Shown piece by piece: positions 8,191-16,137 of a DNA stretch of 64,000 nt. Positions within the stretch are counted from its first letter, which is position 1; the number at the start of each line of letters is the position of its first letter. The DNA comes from Symploca sp. SIO1C2 (GTDB lineage: Bacteria > Cyanobacteriota > Cyanobacteriia > Cyanobacteriales > Coleofasciculaceae). The notes beneath the pieces were generated by a model. The model was not told the origin of the DNA. It did no database searches and saw only the letters and a program-made list of their open reading frames with translations. The translations under genes were made by a program, and so were the position numbers. The DNA lies in the NCBI GenBank assembly GCA_010672925.1, contig JAAHFP010000032.1:1-64000 (forward strand), read 5' to 3'.

Positions 8191-9741
8191 TTAAATAGTC
8201 AATACTCCGTTATCTTTTAATCTGCTTAGTGTCTCACGAGGCATTGGCTTACCACTTGTGGTTCGTAGAATATGTCCTGGTAGTCCTGGTATCACCTGCT
8301 GGGGAACTACGCCGAAGTTCTGACAGATAAAAGAAGATATTTTTTTTGTGTCCAAATTAATCTTACTAGAGGTAACAGCAAGAACATAAAACTGCTCTTC
8401 ATCAACCATAACCAAGGTCTCTCGCAGCTCAGGAATTGCAGCAAGAGAGTTTTCTATATCAACAGCAAATATGTTCTCGCCGTTAACAATAATCATGTCT
8501 TTGTCGCGACCACAAATGTGTAACTCTCCATTACGGATAAATCCTATGTCGCCAGTGCTAAACCAGTCATTTTCTGAAACAGGAATATCTTCCCAGTAAC
8601 CATTGAACACATTAGAGCCACGAATTTGGACTGAACCTATCTGTCCCTCCTCAACAATATTCTCTTTAGCATTCACATTCTTATTACAGATACGAACCTC
8701 AGCTCTCCCTAAAGGAGGGCCTAATCGTGCAGTAATTCTATTGGGTAAGCTCATATCAAAGCTATCTTGAATGGTGTTAAAGCGCCTACCTGTTACGAGT
8801 AAAGTTCCTTCTGCTAAGCCATAGCAAAAAAATAGAGCTGATGGATCTAATCCAAATAAATTAGCAATTTCCAAGAAAGATTTTATGGAATTGAATCTTA
8901 TCGGCTCAGCACCACAGTATATAGTACGTAAATTCGACAGGACATTTTTATGAAGGCGTTTATTACGTGAAACTGACAGATATTTACTAATATAGCTAAG
9001 GGCAAAATCTGGCATTGCCATCACATTAACATTGAGCTCATTAGCTATTATCAAGGCGTCAACTGGACGACGTAAAAATTGAGCTGAACCAGTAAGCAAC
9101 AAAGAATTTTGGTAGACAAGATTGCTCAACAAACCTCCTACTAATCCCATATCGTGGCTCAGGGGTAAAAAATTAAATCCTTTAGAGCCTGGTTCTCGTC
9201 CATCCACCGCTAGGATCGCTGATAAATTAGTCATCAAATTTTTATGACTAATGGGTATAGCTTTAGGTGCACTAGTGGAACCACTACTAAATTGTACAAA
9301 GACTAAATCATTAGGTTCAACTTCAGCAATTGCCGCAAGATTTGTGGAACTAGCACTTGAACGCCACACTAGAGAAACTAAACCAGATGGTAAAGGTAAA
9401 GTATGGTATCCGTATTGAATATTAAATTTGCTACATAGTTTAGCTAAGTCTCGAATATAGACATCATTAATTGTCTTAGCTGGTTTGATTGAGATAGGTA
9501 CAGCACCAATAGCAATAAAAGCTAGAAAACTAACAATATGTTCTACATCCGTTTTTAGGCAAATTACTACGCGAGTACCGCGACTAACTCCTAGAGCACG
9601 GAAGTGTTCTGCATTACCGATAATTAGACTTCTCAACTGAGAATAGTCTACAGAAGTTACTTGACTAGCTTCCCAAAAATATAGTGCTGTGTCTGAACTT
9701 TTGAGGTTTGCAATAACCTGGTTAAAATTACACTGTATCAC
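8191..9741 (-). CDS. Fatty acyl-AMP ligase (FAAL), adenylate-forming enzyme
   Basis: 516 aa, GTG start overlapping the stop of the thioesterase gene (GTGA at 9741-9738), so probably translationally coupled. The adenylation signatures are complete: P-loop FSSGSTSAPK (151-160), FLPLSHDMGL (191-200), FCYGLAEGTLL (305-314), STGDIGF (395-401), GRDKDMIIVNGENIF (411-425) and a C-terminal Lys in TSGKPMPRETL (about 498). LPLxHDMGL and YGLAE-TLLV-G are typical of fatty acyl-AMP ligases, which pass the acyl-AMP to an ACP rather than CoA. The natural partner is the ACP at 11545-11805. At 516 aa it is somewhat shorter than classic FAALs (about 580). Confidence 0.85.
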   Translation of the reverse strand: MIQCNFNQVIANLKSSDTALYFWEASQVTSVDYSQLRSLIIGNAEHFRALGVSRGTRVVICLKTDVEHIVSFLAFIAIGAVPISIKPAKTINDVYIRDLAKLCSKFNIQYGYHTLPLPSGLVSLVWRSSASSTNLAAIAEVEPNDLVFVQFSSGSTSAPKAIPISHKNLMTNLSAILAVDGREPGSKGFNFLPLSHDMGLVGGLLSNLVYQNSLLLTGSAQFLRRPVDALIIANELNVNVMAMPDFALSYISKYLSVSRNKRLHKNVLSNLRTIYCGAEPIRFNSIKSFLEIANLFGLDPSALFFCYGLAEGTLLVTGRRFNTIQDSFDMSLPNRITARLGPPLGRAEVRICNKNVNAKENIVEEGQIGSVQIRGSNVFNGYWEDIPVSENDWFSTGDIGFIRNGELHICGRDKDMIIVNGENIFAVDIENSLAAIPELRETLVMVDEEQFYVLAVTSSKINLDTKKISSFICQNFGVVPQQVIPGLPGHILRTTSGKPMPRETLSRLKDNGVLTI

Positions 9742-10157
9742 TTCGTTCCTAATTGCTGTAGCTCTTCTAGATTTATAGCGACGGGAGTGCGGCGTTCTTT
9801 ATCAAACAGTGCTAGTCTTAGCTTTGCTTTGGCTATAACTACTCCACATATATCCTCAATCGTTTGTTGCAAATATAAGCTATATTTTTCAATCTTCTCT
9901 AATTCGGTAGATACTTGTAAGCTTGCTAGAGGATCCCAATAAACTGGCTTAATATAATCGATTTCTATACGCACTACAACCCCTACCAAATGGTGATATC
10001 TAAGATCCATATTGTTAGCTAAACACCAATTCCAGCGTCCAGTTTCCAGCAGTTCTAAAAAAACACTATTGTTAAGTTGTAGACTCCAGTCAAAGTCATT
10101 TGGACGCAAAGGAATAGAATCAGTATGTACACATACTAAAAAATTTTCATTCTTCAC
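9738..10157 (-). CDS. Hotdog-fold acyl thioesterase (4HBT-like)
   Basis: 139 aa from a GTG at 10157 preceded by AAGGAAA; the open frame back to 10244 lies inside the PPTase gene. The sequence shows RPNDFDWSLQLNNSVFLELLETGRWNW, the 4HBT/FatA-like helix-entry motif with Asp at the catalytic position, then VVRIEIDYIKPVYWDPLASLQVSTELEKI, the central beta strands. The predicted job is hydrolysis of the acyl-ACP or acyl-CoA thioester to release the finished acyl chain. It overlaps both neighbours, by 11 bp with the PPTase and 4 bp with the FAAL. Tight coupling supports a common pathway. Confidence 0.75.
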   Translation of the reverse strand: MKNENFLVCVHTDSIPLRPNDFDWSLQLNNSVFLELLETGRWNWCLANNMDLRYHHLVGVVVRIEIDYIKPVYWDPLASLQVSTELEKIEKYSLYLQQTIEDICGVVIAKAKLRLALFDKERRTPVAINLEELQQLGTK

Positions 10158-10578
10158 ACAATTTTCCTTTTTCACACACGTTTCCTTTGATGTACAACAG
10201 CACTGTTGCTGCGGCAAACCCACCAGAATGGCTAATAGAAACATCTATATCTATTGCTCTGGCTTCGCACCACTGCGATATGTGACCTTTCAAAAGTACC
10301 TTTGGTCGTCCATTATAAGAATGACGAACTTCAAAGTCTGAAAAAGTAAAGTAGGGAATCCCTGATATACCAGATATCGCCTTAATAAAAGCTTCTTTTA
10401 CACAAAGTATACCTGCAAAAGAAGCTGTCGGTTCTTTTTTTTTGAGACAATAGTTACGTTCATATTCTGAAAAGAAATTCGGACTACTGAGCAACGCAGA
10501 CTTGCTCTGAAGTTCCTTGATTGATTGAATATCGTAACCGATTAGTATCTGGTTGGGTAAGGCTCTTGAAATAGGCAC
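10147..10578 (-). CDS. AcpS-type 4'-phosphopantetheinyl transferase
   Basis: About 143 aa, start taken as GTG 10578 (a TTG lies two codons earlier). LIGYDIQSI matches the GxDI motif that binds Mg and CoA, FAGILCVKEAFIKAI matches the (W/F)xxKEA core, and VSISHSGGFAAATVLL is the C-terminal SISH strand of holo-ACP synthases. It transfers phosphopantetheine from CoA to a carrier protein serine, here most likely the operon ACP. Its 5' end overlaps the diiron oxidase gene by about 95 bp in another frame, an unusually long overlap. I estimate the conserved domain begins only about 10 codons in, so the overlap is real. Confidence 0.8.
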   Translation of the reverse strand: MPISRALPNQILIGYDIQSIKELQSKSALLSSPNFFSEYERNYCLKKKEPTASFAGILCVKEAFIKAISGISGIPYFTFSDFEVRHSYNGRPKVLLKGHISQWCEARAIDIDVSISHSGGFAAATVLLYIKGNVCEKGKLCEE

Positions 10579-11464
10579 GTTCAAGTTCGCTGATAGAATT
10601 CACTTTAATACCAGTTGCCTCAAAAACAGCTGCAAATAGACTGCGCTCCTTTGTTGCTTGGAGATTAGAAGAACGGATTTGCTCATCTGCTAAAGCTAAG
10701 CCGCTTTCTTCGTCAGTATTTACTCTTTCCCACCAGTTAACAAAACCTTGACGTTTAGACTGCTGCTTACGAGTGGAACCATGAGTTTCTCCAGCTCCGG
10801 GGCGCACCCAAGTATAAGCCATAGCCAATACATCCTTAACTGGGTAAACACCAGACTCTAACAGACCTCTGGCAAAAGAAACAAAGTATTGCCTGTGCTG
10901 AGATTCATCACGCGCAATATTTGAAAATATTTCTCTTACCAAAGGATCGCTTGTAGTTTTTGCAACTTGACCGTAGGTAGCACAAGCCTCCATTTCTACA
11001 CATGCTTGGAGCATACAAACACGCGCATAGTTATCCTCTGGAAAGAATCCACGATGCTCTACCAATTCATCGTGCTCTATAGGAGGTAAACCAGTCATTT
11101 CTAGCAATAAGCCGTAAGCTACTTCGTGGTGTGCTTCTTCTTCCAACCAGTAACGAGCTGACCAAGCAGCAGCAGCTTGCAATACCATTGCACCTAGTGG
11201 ATTGTCATCTTCAATCTGCTGAGCGAGCTGAACTCCTTGAACTGCCATACGTATACCAGCAGGCTGTGTTGTTAATTCTGCCCTAGCAGCATGCCAAAGT
11301 GCTGCTCGATCTCTTTGAGAAAAGCTTGTTAGTTTTCGTTCACTAATGACTTCATGTATACTCCATCGACGTTTCTCATGATATGCTTGCTGAGCGCGAA
11401 GTATATCGGTCAAGGTGTAATCTTCTCTTGTAATTTTTTCGACAATATTCGTTATAACGCTCAT
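10484..11464 (-). CDS. Ferritin-like diiron oxidase/desaturase of the lipid operon
   Basis: 326 aa from ATG 11464, preceded by GGAG at good spacing; the upstream TTG at 11521 is rejected. It is largely helical, with two carboxylate/His sets: WLEEEAHHEVAYG (E108-E110, H112/H113) and, after an E in MEACATYG (E159), ARDESQHRQYF (E187xxH190). The E..ExxH..E..ExxH arrangement is that of soluble acyl-ACP desaturases and related ferritin-like diiron oxygenases. In this operon an ACP-bound acyl chain is the likely substrate, undergoing desaturation, hydroxylation or C-C chemistry. An AurF-type oxygenase is an alternative. Family placement needs a profile search. Confidence 0.7.
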   Translation of the reverse strand: MSVITNIVEKITREDYTLTDILRAQQAYHEKRRWSIHEVISERKLTSFSQRDRAALWHAARAELTTQPAGIRMAVQGVQLAQQIEDDNPLGAMVLQAAAAWSARYWLEEEAHHEVAYGLLLEMTGLPPIEHDELVEHRGFFPEDNYARVCMLQACVEMEACATYGQVAKTTSDPLVREIFSNIARDESQHRQYFVSFARGLLESGVYPVKDVLAMAYTWVRPGAGETHGSTRKQQSKRQGFVNWWERVNTDEESGLALADEQIRSSNLQATKERSLFAAVFEATGIKVNSISELERAYFKSLTQPDTNRLRYSINQGTSEQVCVAQ

Positions 11465-11544
11465 ACAATTACTCCATAATTTAGAAAATTTGGGATAGAA
11501 ACTACCTTCAAGTATTTGCAAAAATCATTTTTTCTTGCCCGTCT

Positions 11545-11805
11545 TTATTTTACTCCAGTTTTTAGCTGATTTTCAATTTCTTCTATTACTTGATCAATAG
11601 TAGAATCTAGTGTAAAAATAGGCATGTTTAGACGGTCTTCCCAACCATGCCTAGCCAAAGCATACGCAAAAGCTTCCATAATATCAATCGAGTTCATTGC
11701 TGTTTTTGAATTGACGATTACATCTGATAAGGATAAACCATGACCATAGAGTTCTGATTGAGGAATACCTAATTTTTCTGCCACACTCTCTTTGAAATCG
11801 TCCAT
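11545..11805 (-). CDS. Acyl carrier protein
   Basis: 86 aa, ATG at 11805. A small, acidic, helical protein with AMNSIDIMEAFAYAL in place of the usual DSL motif, so Ser39 is the predicted phosphopantetheine site with Asn replacing Asp. LGIPQSELYG before it and TIDQVIEEIENQL at the end match the first loop and last helix of carrier proteins. It stands between the membrane desaturase and the diiron oxidase and should be loaded by the FAAL and activated by the local AcpS-type enzyme. The NSI motif suggests a dedicated, divergent carrier, not the fatty-acid-synthase ACP. Confidence 0.82.
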   Translation of the reverse strand: MDDFKESVAEKLGIPQSELYGHGLSLSDVIVNSKTAMNSIDIMEAFAYALARHGWEDRLNMPIFTLDSTIDQVIEEIENQLKTGVK

Positions 11806-11944
11806 CTTTAAAAATTACTCCTGATTAGAAAATCGACTTAACTGATCTAATTGATAGGTTGTGCTTGGTAAGTTTGATGCTATGTTACTGCTTTATATTT
11901 CTCCTGTAACATCTAATATTTGCTTCCATCAATTATCTTATTCA

Positions 11945-12853
11945 TTAGCTTTTAGATAATTGATTTTGTGAAGTTATTCCTTCTTTCAGTATTGTTTCTG
12001 GTACTTCTTTTAAATCCCAGACTATCCCTAGCAATTCTAACATCTTTAATATGTAAAAAGTCAAGTCAATTTCCCACCAATAAAAACCTACTTTTGCAGA
12101 ATTCATACATCTATGATGGTTGTTGTGCCACGAGGCTCCCATAGTAGGTATTGCTAAAAGCCAATTGTTTGTTGTTGTATCATTTGTTTTGAATGTTCTG
12201 TAACTAAACAATCCCGGTTTGAATCCATGAGTTATGGAATTTATAACGAATGCTGCCTGTAATGAAAGGGTTGTACTCAAGCAAAAGCCCCAAATAACTG
12301 CTGATATTCCACCAACTTGACTTCCAAGAAGTGTTGTGTATTCTCCTAAACTAAAAATCAATACTAACAGAATAGCAGGAAATATATAATGATACTTGTT
12401 AAGCCATACTATTTCTGGATATTTCGATAAATCTCGCATTAAGTCTAGATCAGTATAAAGATTTTTTGAATCAACAAGCCATCCTAGGTGAGCATACAAG
12501 AATTTATTATGAACAGGTGAATGTAGATCTAACTCAGTATCTGAATACTTGTGATGAATTCGGTGATGCATAGCCCACCATATTGGACCACGTTGTGCCC
12601 CAGAAGCAGCTAAAACAGCCAAAAAAAACTGAAATACTCTGCTAGTTTTGTAGCTGTGATGAGAAAAATAGCGATGTGAGCCCCCTTCCCATGCAAATGT
12701 TCTAGTAAAAAAAGTAAACGCAGTAAGAATAAGTAAAGAATGGTCATAAGGCACAAAAAATATGCCTAAAGAAGCCAGGTGGACTAACCACATCCTTAAC
12801 TTAATTATTTGCTTATTCTCTGTTTTTTGAATTCCGGTAGTTGTAATTGACAT
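11945..12853 (-). CDS. Membrane fatty acid desaturase, delta-9/JamB-like
   Basis: 302 aa, ATG at 12853; probably the first gene of the leftward operon (139 bp before the ACP). Three histidine boxes of the acyl desaturase family are present: H60RYFSHH66, HHRIHH (96-101) and HNNHH (243-247), between two pairs of hydrophobic segments. The pattern GGSHRYFSHHSYKTS and WAMHHRIHHKYSDTE is that of delta-9 (DesC) desaturases. The same family includes the JamB acetylenase that acts on ACP-bound chains. Linked to FAAL and ACP, a dedicated ACP-bound substrate is more likely than membrane lipids. It could still be an ordinary acyl-lipid desaturase. Confidence 0.85.
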   Translation of the reverse strand: MSITTTGIQKTENKQIIKLRMWLVHLASLGIFFVPYDHSLLILTAFTFFTRTFAWEGGSHRYFSHHSYKTSRVFQFFLAVLAASGAQRGPIWWAMHHRIHHKYSDTELDLHSPVHNKFLYAHLGWLVDSKNLYTDLDLMRDLSKYPEIVWLNKYHYIFPAILLVLIFSLGEYTTLLGSQVGGISAVIWGFCLSTTLSLQAAFVINSITHGFKPGLFSYRTFKTNDTTTNNWLLAIPTMGASWHNNHHRCMNSAKVGFYWWEIDLTFYILKMLELLGIVWDLKEVPETILKEGITSQNQLSKS

Positions 12854-12935
12854 TCTATTTCAGCCAACAAATTGTTAATTATTACTCAAAAATAAGTTTT
12901 GGCTACTTTTTGCAACATATCATGATGCTGTTGCT

Positions 12936-12968
12936 GATGTATTAGGGGGTTTGACCCCCTAATACATC
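12936..12968. repeat. Perfect 15-bp-stem hairpin upstream of the lipid operon
   Basis: GATGTATTAGGGGGT pairs perfectly with ACCCCCTAATACATC across a 3-nt loop (TTG). It starts 83 bp upstream of the desaturase start codon. No T-run follows on either strand, so a simple rho-independent terminator is not obvious. It may be a dispersed palindrome, or a structure in the operon's leader if transcription starts further upstream. Confidence 0.8.
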
Positions 12969-13284
12969 TGTCTATAACCTGAGTATAAAAATTAAACAAC
13001 TAGACCTAAGTATTATCACTGAGAAACTACTCAACCACTATATTTTCCAGGGGAAACTCATCTTAAGTTTGGCCAAAAATATGGTAATATATTGTATATT
13101 AGACTTTGAAAAAAAATATCTAAGTCGGGATAATATTCACGATTAATAATCGCGAATAATTTTCTTCCTTTTTCCAAAATGGGATGCTCCCGAAATATCC
13201 TAAGTCTTACTCGATAATGCTTTGACACAGCCATTTCTCAGTCAAGGATTATGGCAGAGATAGAGGAGATATAGTCCTCTTATG

Positions 13285-13316
13285 GTTTGCGTAATTAATA
13301 CGCAAACTTTATTTTT
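13285..13316 (+). terminator. Terminator-like hairpin in a spacer
   Basis: A 9-bp stem (GTTTGCGTA/TACGCAAAC) with loop ATTAA is followed by TTTATTTTTTT. It has the form of an intrinsic terminator reading rightward, but no rightward gene lies upstream in the window, so its function is unclear. Confidence 0.5.
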
Positions 13317-13338
13317 TTGTCCAAAGTCTAAAGGTAAC

Positions 13339-13470
13339 CTATATAGGGCTTGCTGAATAAAAGTATTTTGAGGCATTTGACCAGATTTCCTTGCACCTAA
13401 AAAGGCTTTTCAATGGTTGAAACCCAAGTCAACGCATGGCTTACACACTTATACAGCAAGCCCCATATAG
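13339..13470. mobile_element. MITE or IS-end remnant, about 130 bp
   Basis: Imperfect terminal inverted repeats (CTATATAGGGCTTGCTGAAT at the left; the complement of CTATATGGGGCTTGCTGTAT at the right) enclose about 90 bp with no ORF. GGGCTTGCTGAATAA-type ends are familiar from cyanobacterial insertion sequences. The element is too short to encode a transposase and is probably a non-autonomous derivative or deletion remnant. It lies in the 900-bp gene-free spacer between the desaturase and GST genes. Confidence 0.65.
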
Positions 13471-13607
13471 CAAATTAAGGCTATGCTTGTCTTCCGTAAG
13501 ACTACGTAAAACGCCAGCCAATTTTTAACCTTGGCAATGTCATCTTAAGTTGACAATTAAAGAGCAAGCTTCAGGAGATAGGGTGTGGGGTGTAGTGCGA
13601 TCCGTTC

Positions 13608-13641
13608 GCTAATCCCCTAAGCATCAGCTTAGGGGATTAGC
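13608..13641. repeat. Perfect hairpin, 15-bp stem
   Basis: GCTAATCCCCTAAGC pairs with GCTTAGGGGATTAGC across a 4-nt loop, 131 bp upstream of the GST start codon. There is no T-run. Together with the hairpins at 12936 and 13285 and the MITE at 13339, it shows the spacer 12854-13771 is made of repeats; no gene was seen there. Confidence 0.75.
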
Positions 13642-13771
13642 GGCAAGGTTATATATTTGATTTCACAAATATACAGCTTAACTGAACCCGCCCTTACACA
13701 AAATTTTTTGCAACAAAAAAGACCAATCGATCTTAAAACTTAGAATAAGACAAACCCCATTGGAGGCTTTA

Positions 13772-14437
13772 ATGCTGAAGTTTTATTACCATCCCCTTTC
13801 GCCAATTGCCAGACGGGTTTGGATTGCACTCCTAGAAAAGGAGATTCCCTTTGAAGCAGTTATAGTGAACCCGAAAGAGGGGGAACAACTCAAGCCAGAA
13901 TTTTTATCCCTCAATCCGTTTCACCACATTCCAGTTGTAGTAGATGGGGAGCTGCGAATCCTGGAATCTCTAGCAATTTTGGACTATTTGGAGGCAAAAT
14001 ATACCTCCCCTTCGTTGATGCCTCAAGAACCAACAAAAATAGCCAAAATGCGGATGGTGCAAATGGTAACAACTAATGAACTAATCACCAAAATACCTGC
14101 ACTACTGATAGCAAGCAATTCCCCGAAATCTGATGAGGCAACGTCTAAACATATTGCAACAGCTCTTGATTTTTTGAGTGAACAACTCGGCGATTCTGCC
14201 TATTTTGGTGGAAATTATTTGTCTTTGGCAGATATTACCGCAGGAGCCGCATTATCTCTGCTGGTTCGACTTGGTGTTGAGTTGAAAGAGCATCCAGCGA
14301 TCGCGGCTTGGCATGAGCGCATTATAGCGCGGGACTCGTGGCAACAAACAGAACCAGATGACGATAGCTTTAAAATCTGGAAAAAGTGGGTGTCATTAGT
14401 TATCAAACGTCGTCAGCAGCAAATGGCACGAACCTGA
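13772..14437 (+). CDS. Glutathione S-transferase family protein
   Basis: 221 aa from ATG 13772, six bases after a strong GGAGG; the TTG at 13760 is rejected. The N-terminal thioredoxin-fold domain reads FYYHPLSPIARRVWIAL, then NPFHHIPVVVDGELRILESLAILDYL, the cis-Pro and Glu-Ser glutathione-binding signature (IPVV..ES.AI..YL). The C-terminal all-helical domain contains SLADITAGAALSLL, the N-capping motif of GSTs. It conjugates or reduces electrophiles or peroxides with glutathione in the cytosol. It precedes the efflux pair by about 300 bp of repeat DNA and is probably transcribed alone. Confidence 0.9.
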   Translation: MLKFYYHPLSPIARRVWIALLEKEIPFEAVIVNPKEGEQLKPEFLSLNPFHHIPVVVDGELRILESLAILDYLEAKYTSPSLMPQEPTKIAKMRMVQMVTTNELITKIPALLIASNSPKSDEATSKHIATALDFLSEQLGDSAYFGGNYLSLADITAGAALSLLVRLGVELKEHPAIAAWHERIIARDSWQQTEPDDDSFKIWKKWVSLVIKRRQQQMART

Positions 14438-14463
14438 CAGCCTGTAGGGGCGCACCGACGTGC

Positions 14464-14666
14464 ATTGGTGTCAACTTAACCTAGAGATAGCTTAACGCTT
14501 TGCTTCCACACCCACCCAGAACTCAAGTTCTGGGCTAATAGCTAAAGTCCACTCAAGTGGACTGAAGATTTTGGGGAAAATTGAGTCATCTTTAGATGAC
14601 TTGAGCTATTAGCAAGGAACTTAAGTTCCTTGTGGGGCATGAGTTTGACGTTAAGTTGACACCAAT
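14464..14666. mobile_element. Palindromic non-autonomous element with ATTGGTG..TTAAC ends
   Basis: Terminal inverted repeats ATTGGTGTCAACTTAAC (14464-14480) and its complement (14650-14666) enclose about 170 bp. The interior is two inverted copies of a unit 'hairpin-GCTATTAGC-hairpin': stems at 14515-14534 and 14546-14563 joined by GCTAATAGC (14534-14542), then stems at 14584-14601 and 14614-14631 joined by GCTATTAGC (14605-14613). An outer GGGCGCACC/GGTGCGCCC pair frames the whole. No ORF. The ends resemble those of the element at 62559-62761. Confidence 0.65.
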
Positions 14667-14744
14667 GGTGCGCCCTCAATGGGTGTGGGGTGTGGAGAAA
14701 ATAAGCTGATTTCCCAATAACAAACAACAAATAACCAATAACAA

Positions 14745-16064
14745 ATGACGATTCAGCGTATTTCTCCGAAAACGGGATTGATTCTGGGGGCTTTGGTTCT
14801 ACTTGCTGGATTTACTCTACTCAATGTCCGCAAACTGTTTACCAAAGAACCTATTCCTCAAACAGTTAATGCCTTAAGTGTTGAAGCCATTACAGTTCAA
14901 CCTGCCGATTCTTACACTGTATCCCGTGTTTACACTGGGGAAGTAGCAGCAGGACGTACCAGCGAACTAGGGTTTGAGCAGAGGGGAAAATTAGTCGAGA
15001 TTACCGTGGATCGGGGAAATTTTGTCAAAAAAGGGCAACCTTTAGCACAACTCGATACTAGTCGATTAGAAGTGCAGCGATCGCAACGAGTTGCCCAACG
15101 TGATCGCGCCTTAGCACAGTTGGCAGAATTGCAGAATGGTTCTCGGCAGGAAGATATTGCTGCAGCCCAAGCCACGGTCAAAAACCTGGAAAAGCAGCTT
15201 GAACTCCAACGTTTACGTCAGCAGCGGCGAGAATTTCTTTATACAGAGGGAGCAATTTCACGAGAAGACAGGGATATTATTACTTTTGGTGCTGATGCCT
15301 TAGAAGAACAACTCTCAGTAGCCAAAAGTCAACTCGAAGAACTTCAAACCGGGACACGTCCTGAGCAAATTGCTGCTCAACAAGCTGTGTTGCAGGAAAT
15401 CTCCGCCAGTATTGTTGATCTTGATATTGCGATCAAGAAAAACACAATTTTTGCACCTTTTTCCGGCGTGATTGCTGACCGAAGGCTGGATGAAGGTACT
15501 ATCGTCGAGGCAGGACAAGCAGTTTTGCGCTTAATTGAGCAATCTCAGGCAGAAGTGGAAATTGGACTACCAGCAGATGTGGTGGCAGATCTGCGTCTTG
15601 GACAATCCCAATCCATCTCGATTGCTGGAAATTACTACAATGCAAACGTTAAAGCAATTTTACCAGAAGTTGACCCCACTACTCGCACTCAAACCCTTGT
15701 ATTTCGGCTTAATGGGGTGAGTAACAATACAATTGTGCCGGAACAGCTGGCAGAGGTAGAAATTACCCGAACCATTCCAACTTCAGGTTTCTTAGTTCCC
15801 TTTACTGCACTAGTTCAAGGACAACAGGGGCTGTGGGCCGTTTATACCCTCAAAAAGACCGATAAGTCTGATAATCCTAACTTCTTTCAGGTAAAGCGGC
15901 AGGAGGTAGAACTTTTGCATACCGAAGGTGAAGATGCCTTTGTACGGGGATTAGTAGAAGCAGGCGATCGCATTATCAAAGATGGTACTCAACGTTTAGT
16001 TCCTGGTCAAATTGTGCAATTTCAGAAAGCTGGGGGAGAAAAAAAGTATCAGAATATCAAGTAA
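14745..16064 (+). CDS. RND efflux periplasmic adaptor (membrane fusion protein)
   Basis: 439 aa, ATG. An N-terminal membrane anchor (about 10-26) is followed by VYTGEVAAGRTSELGFEQRGKLVEITVDRGNFVKKGQPLAQLD, the first half of the lipoyl/barrel-sandwich domain. A long alpha-hairpin (about 105-215) follows, with two Gln/Arg-rich coils separated by GSRQEDI and TGTRPEQI. The second half is FAPFSGVIADRRLDEGTIVEAGQAVLRLIE, then beta-barrel and membrane-proximal domains. It links the inner-membrane pump, the next gene 73 bp downstream, to an outer-membrane TolC-type channel. No TolC gene is adjacent. The substrate is unknown. Confidence 0.92.
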   Translation: MTIQRISPKTGLILGALVLLAGFTLLNVRKLFTKEPIPQTVNALSVEAITVQPADSYTVSRVYTGEVAAGRTSELGFEQRGKLVEITVDRGNFVKKGQPLAQLDTSRLEVQRSQRVAQRDRALAQLAELQNGSRQEDIAAAQATVKNLEKQLELQRLRQQRREFLYTEGAISREDRDIITFGADALEEQLSVAKSQLEELQTGTRPEQIAAQQAVLQEISASIVDLDIAIKKNTIFAPFSGVIADRRLDEGTIVEAGQAVLRLIEQSQAEVEIGLPADVVADLRLGQSQSISIAGNYYNANVKAILPEVDPTTRTQTLVFRLNGVSNNTIVPEQLAEVEITRTIPTSGFLVPFTALVQGQQGLWAVYTLKKTDKSDNPNFFQVKRQEVELLHTEGEDAFVRGLVEAGDRIIKDGTQRLVPGQIVQFQKAGGEKKYQNIK

Positions 16065-16137
16065 AAATTAAGTTTGTTTCTGGCTTCTTTTTGGACTGAA
16101 GTCCAACTACTGCTTATTACTTATTACTTATTACCCC

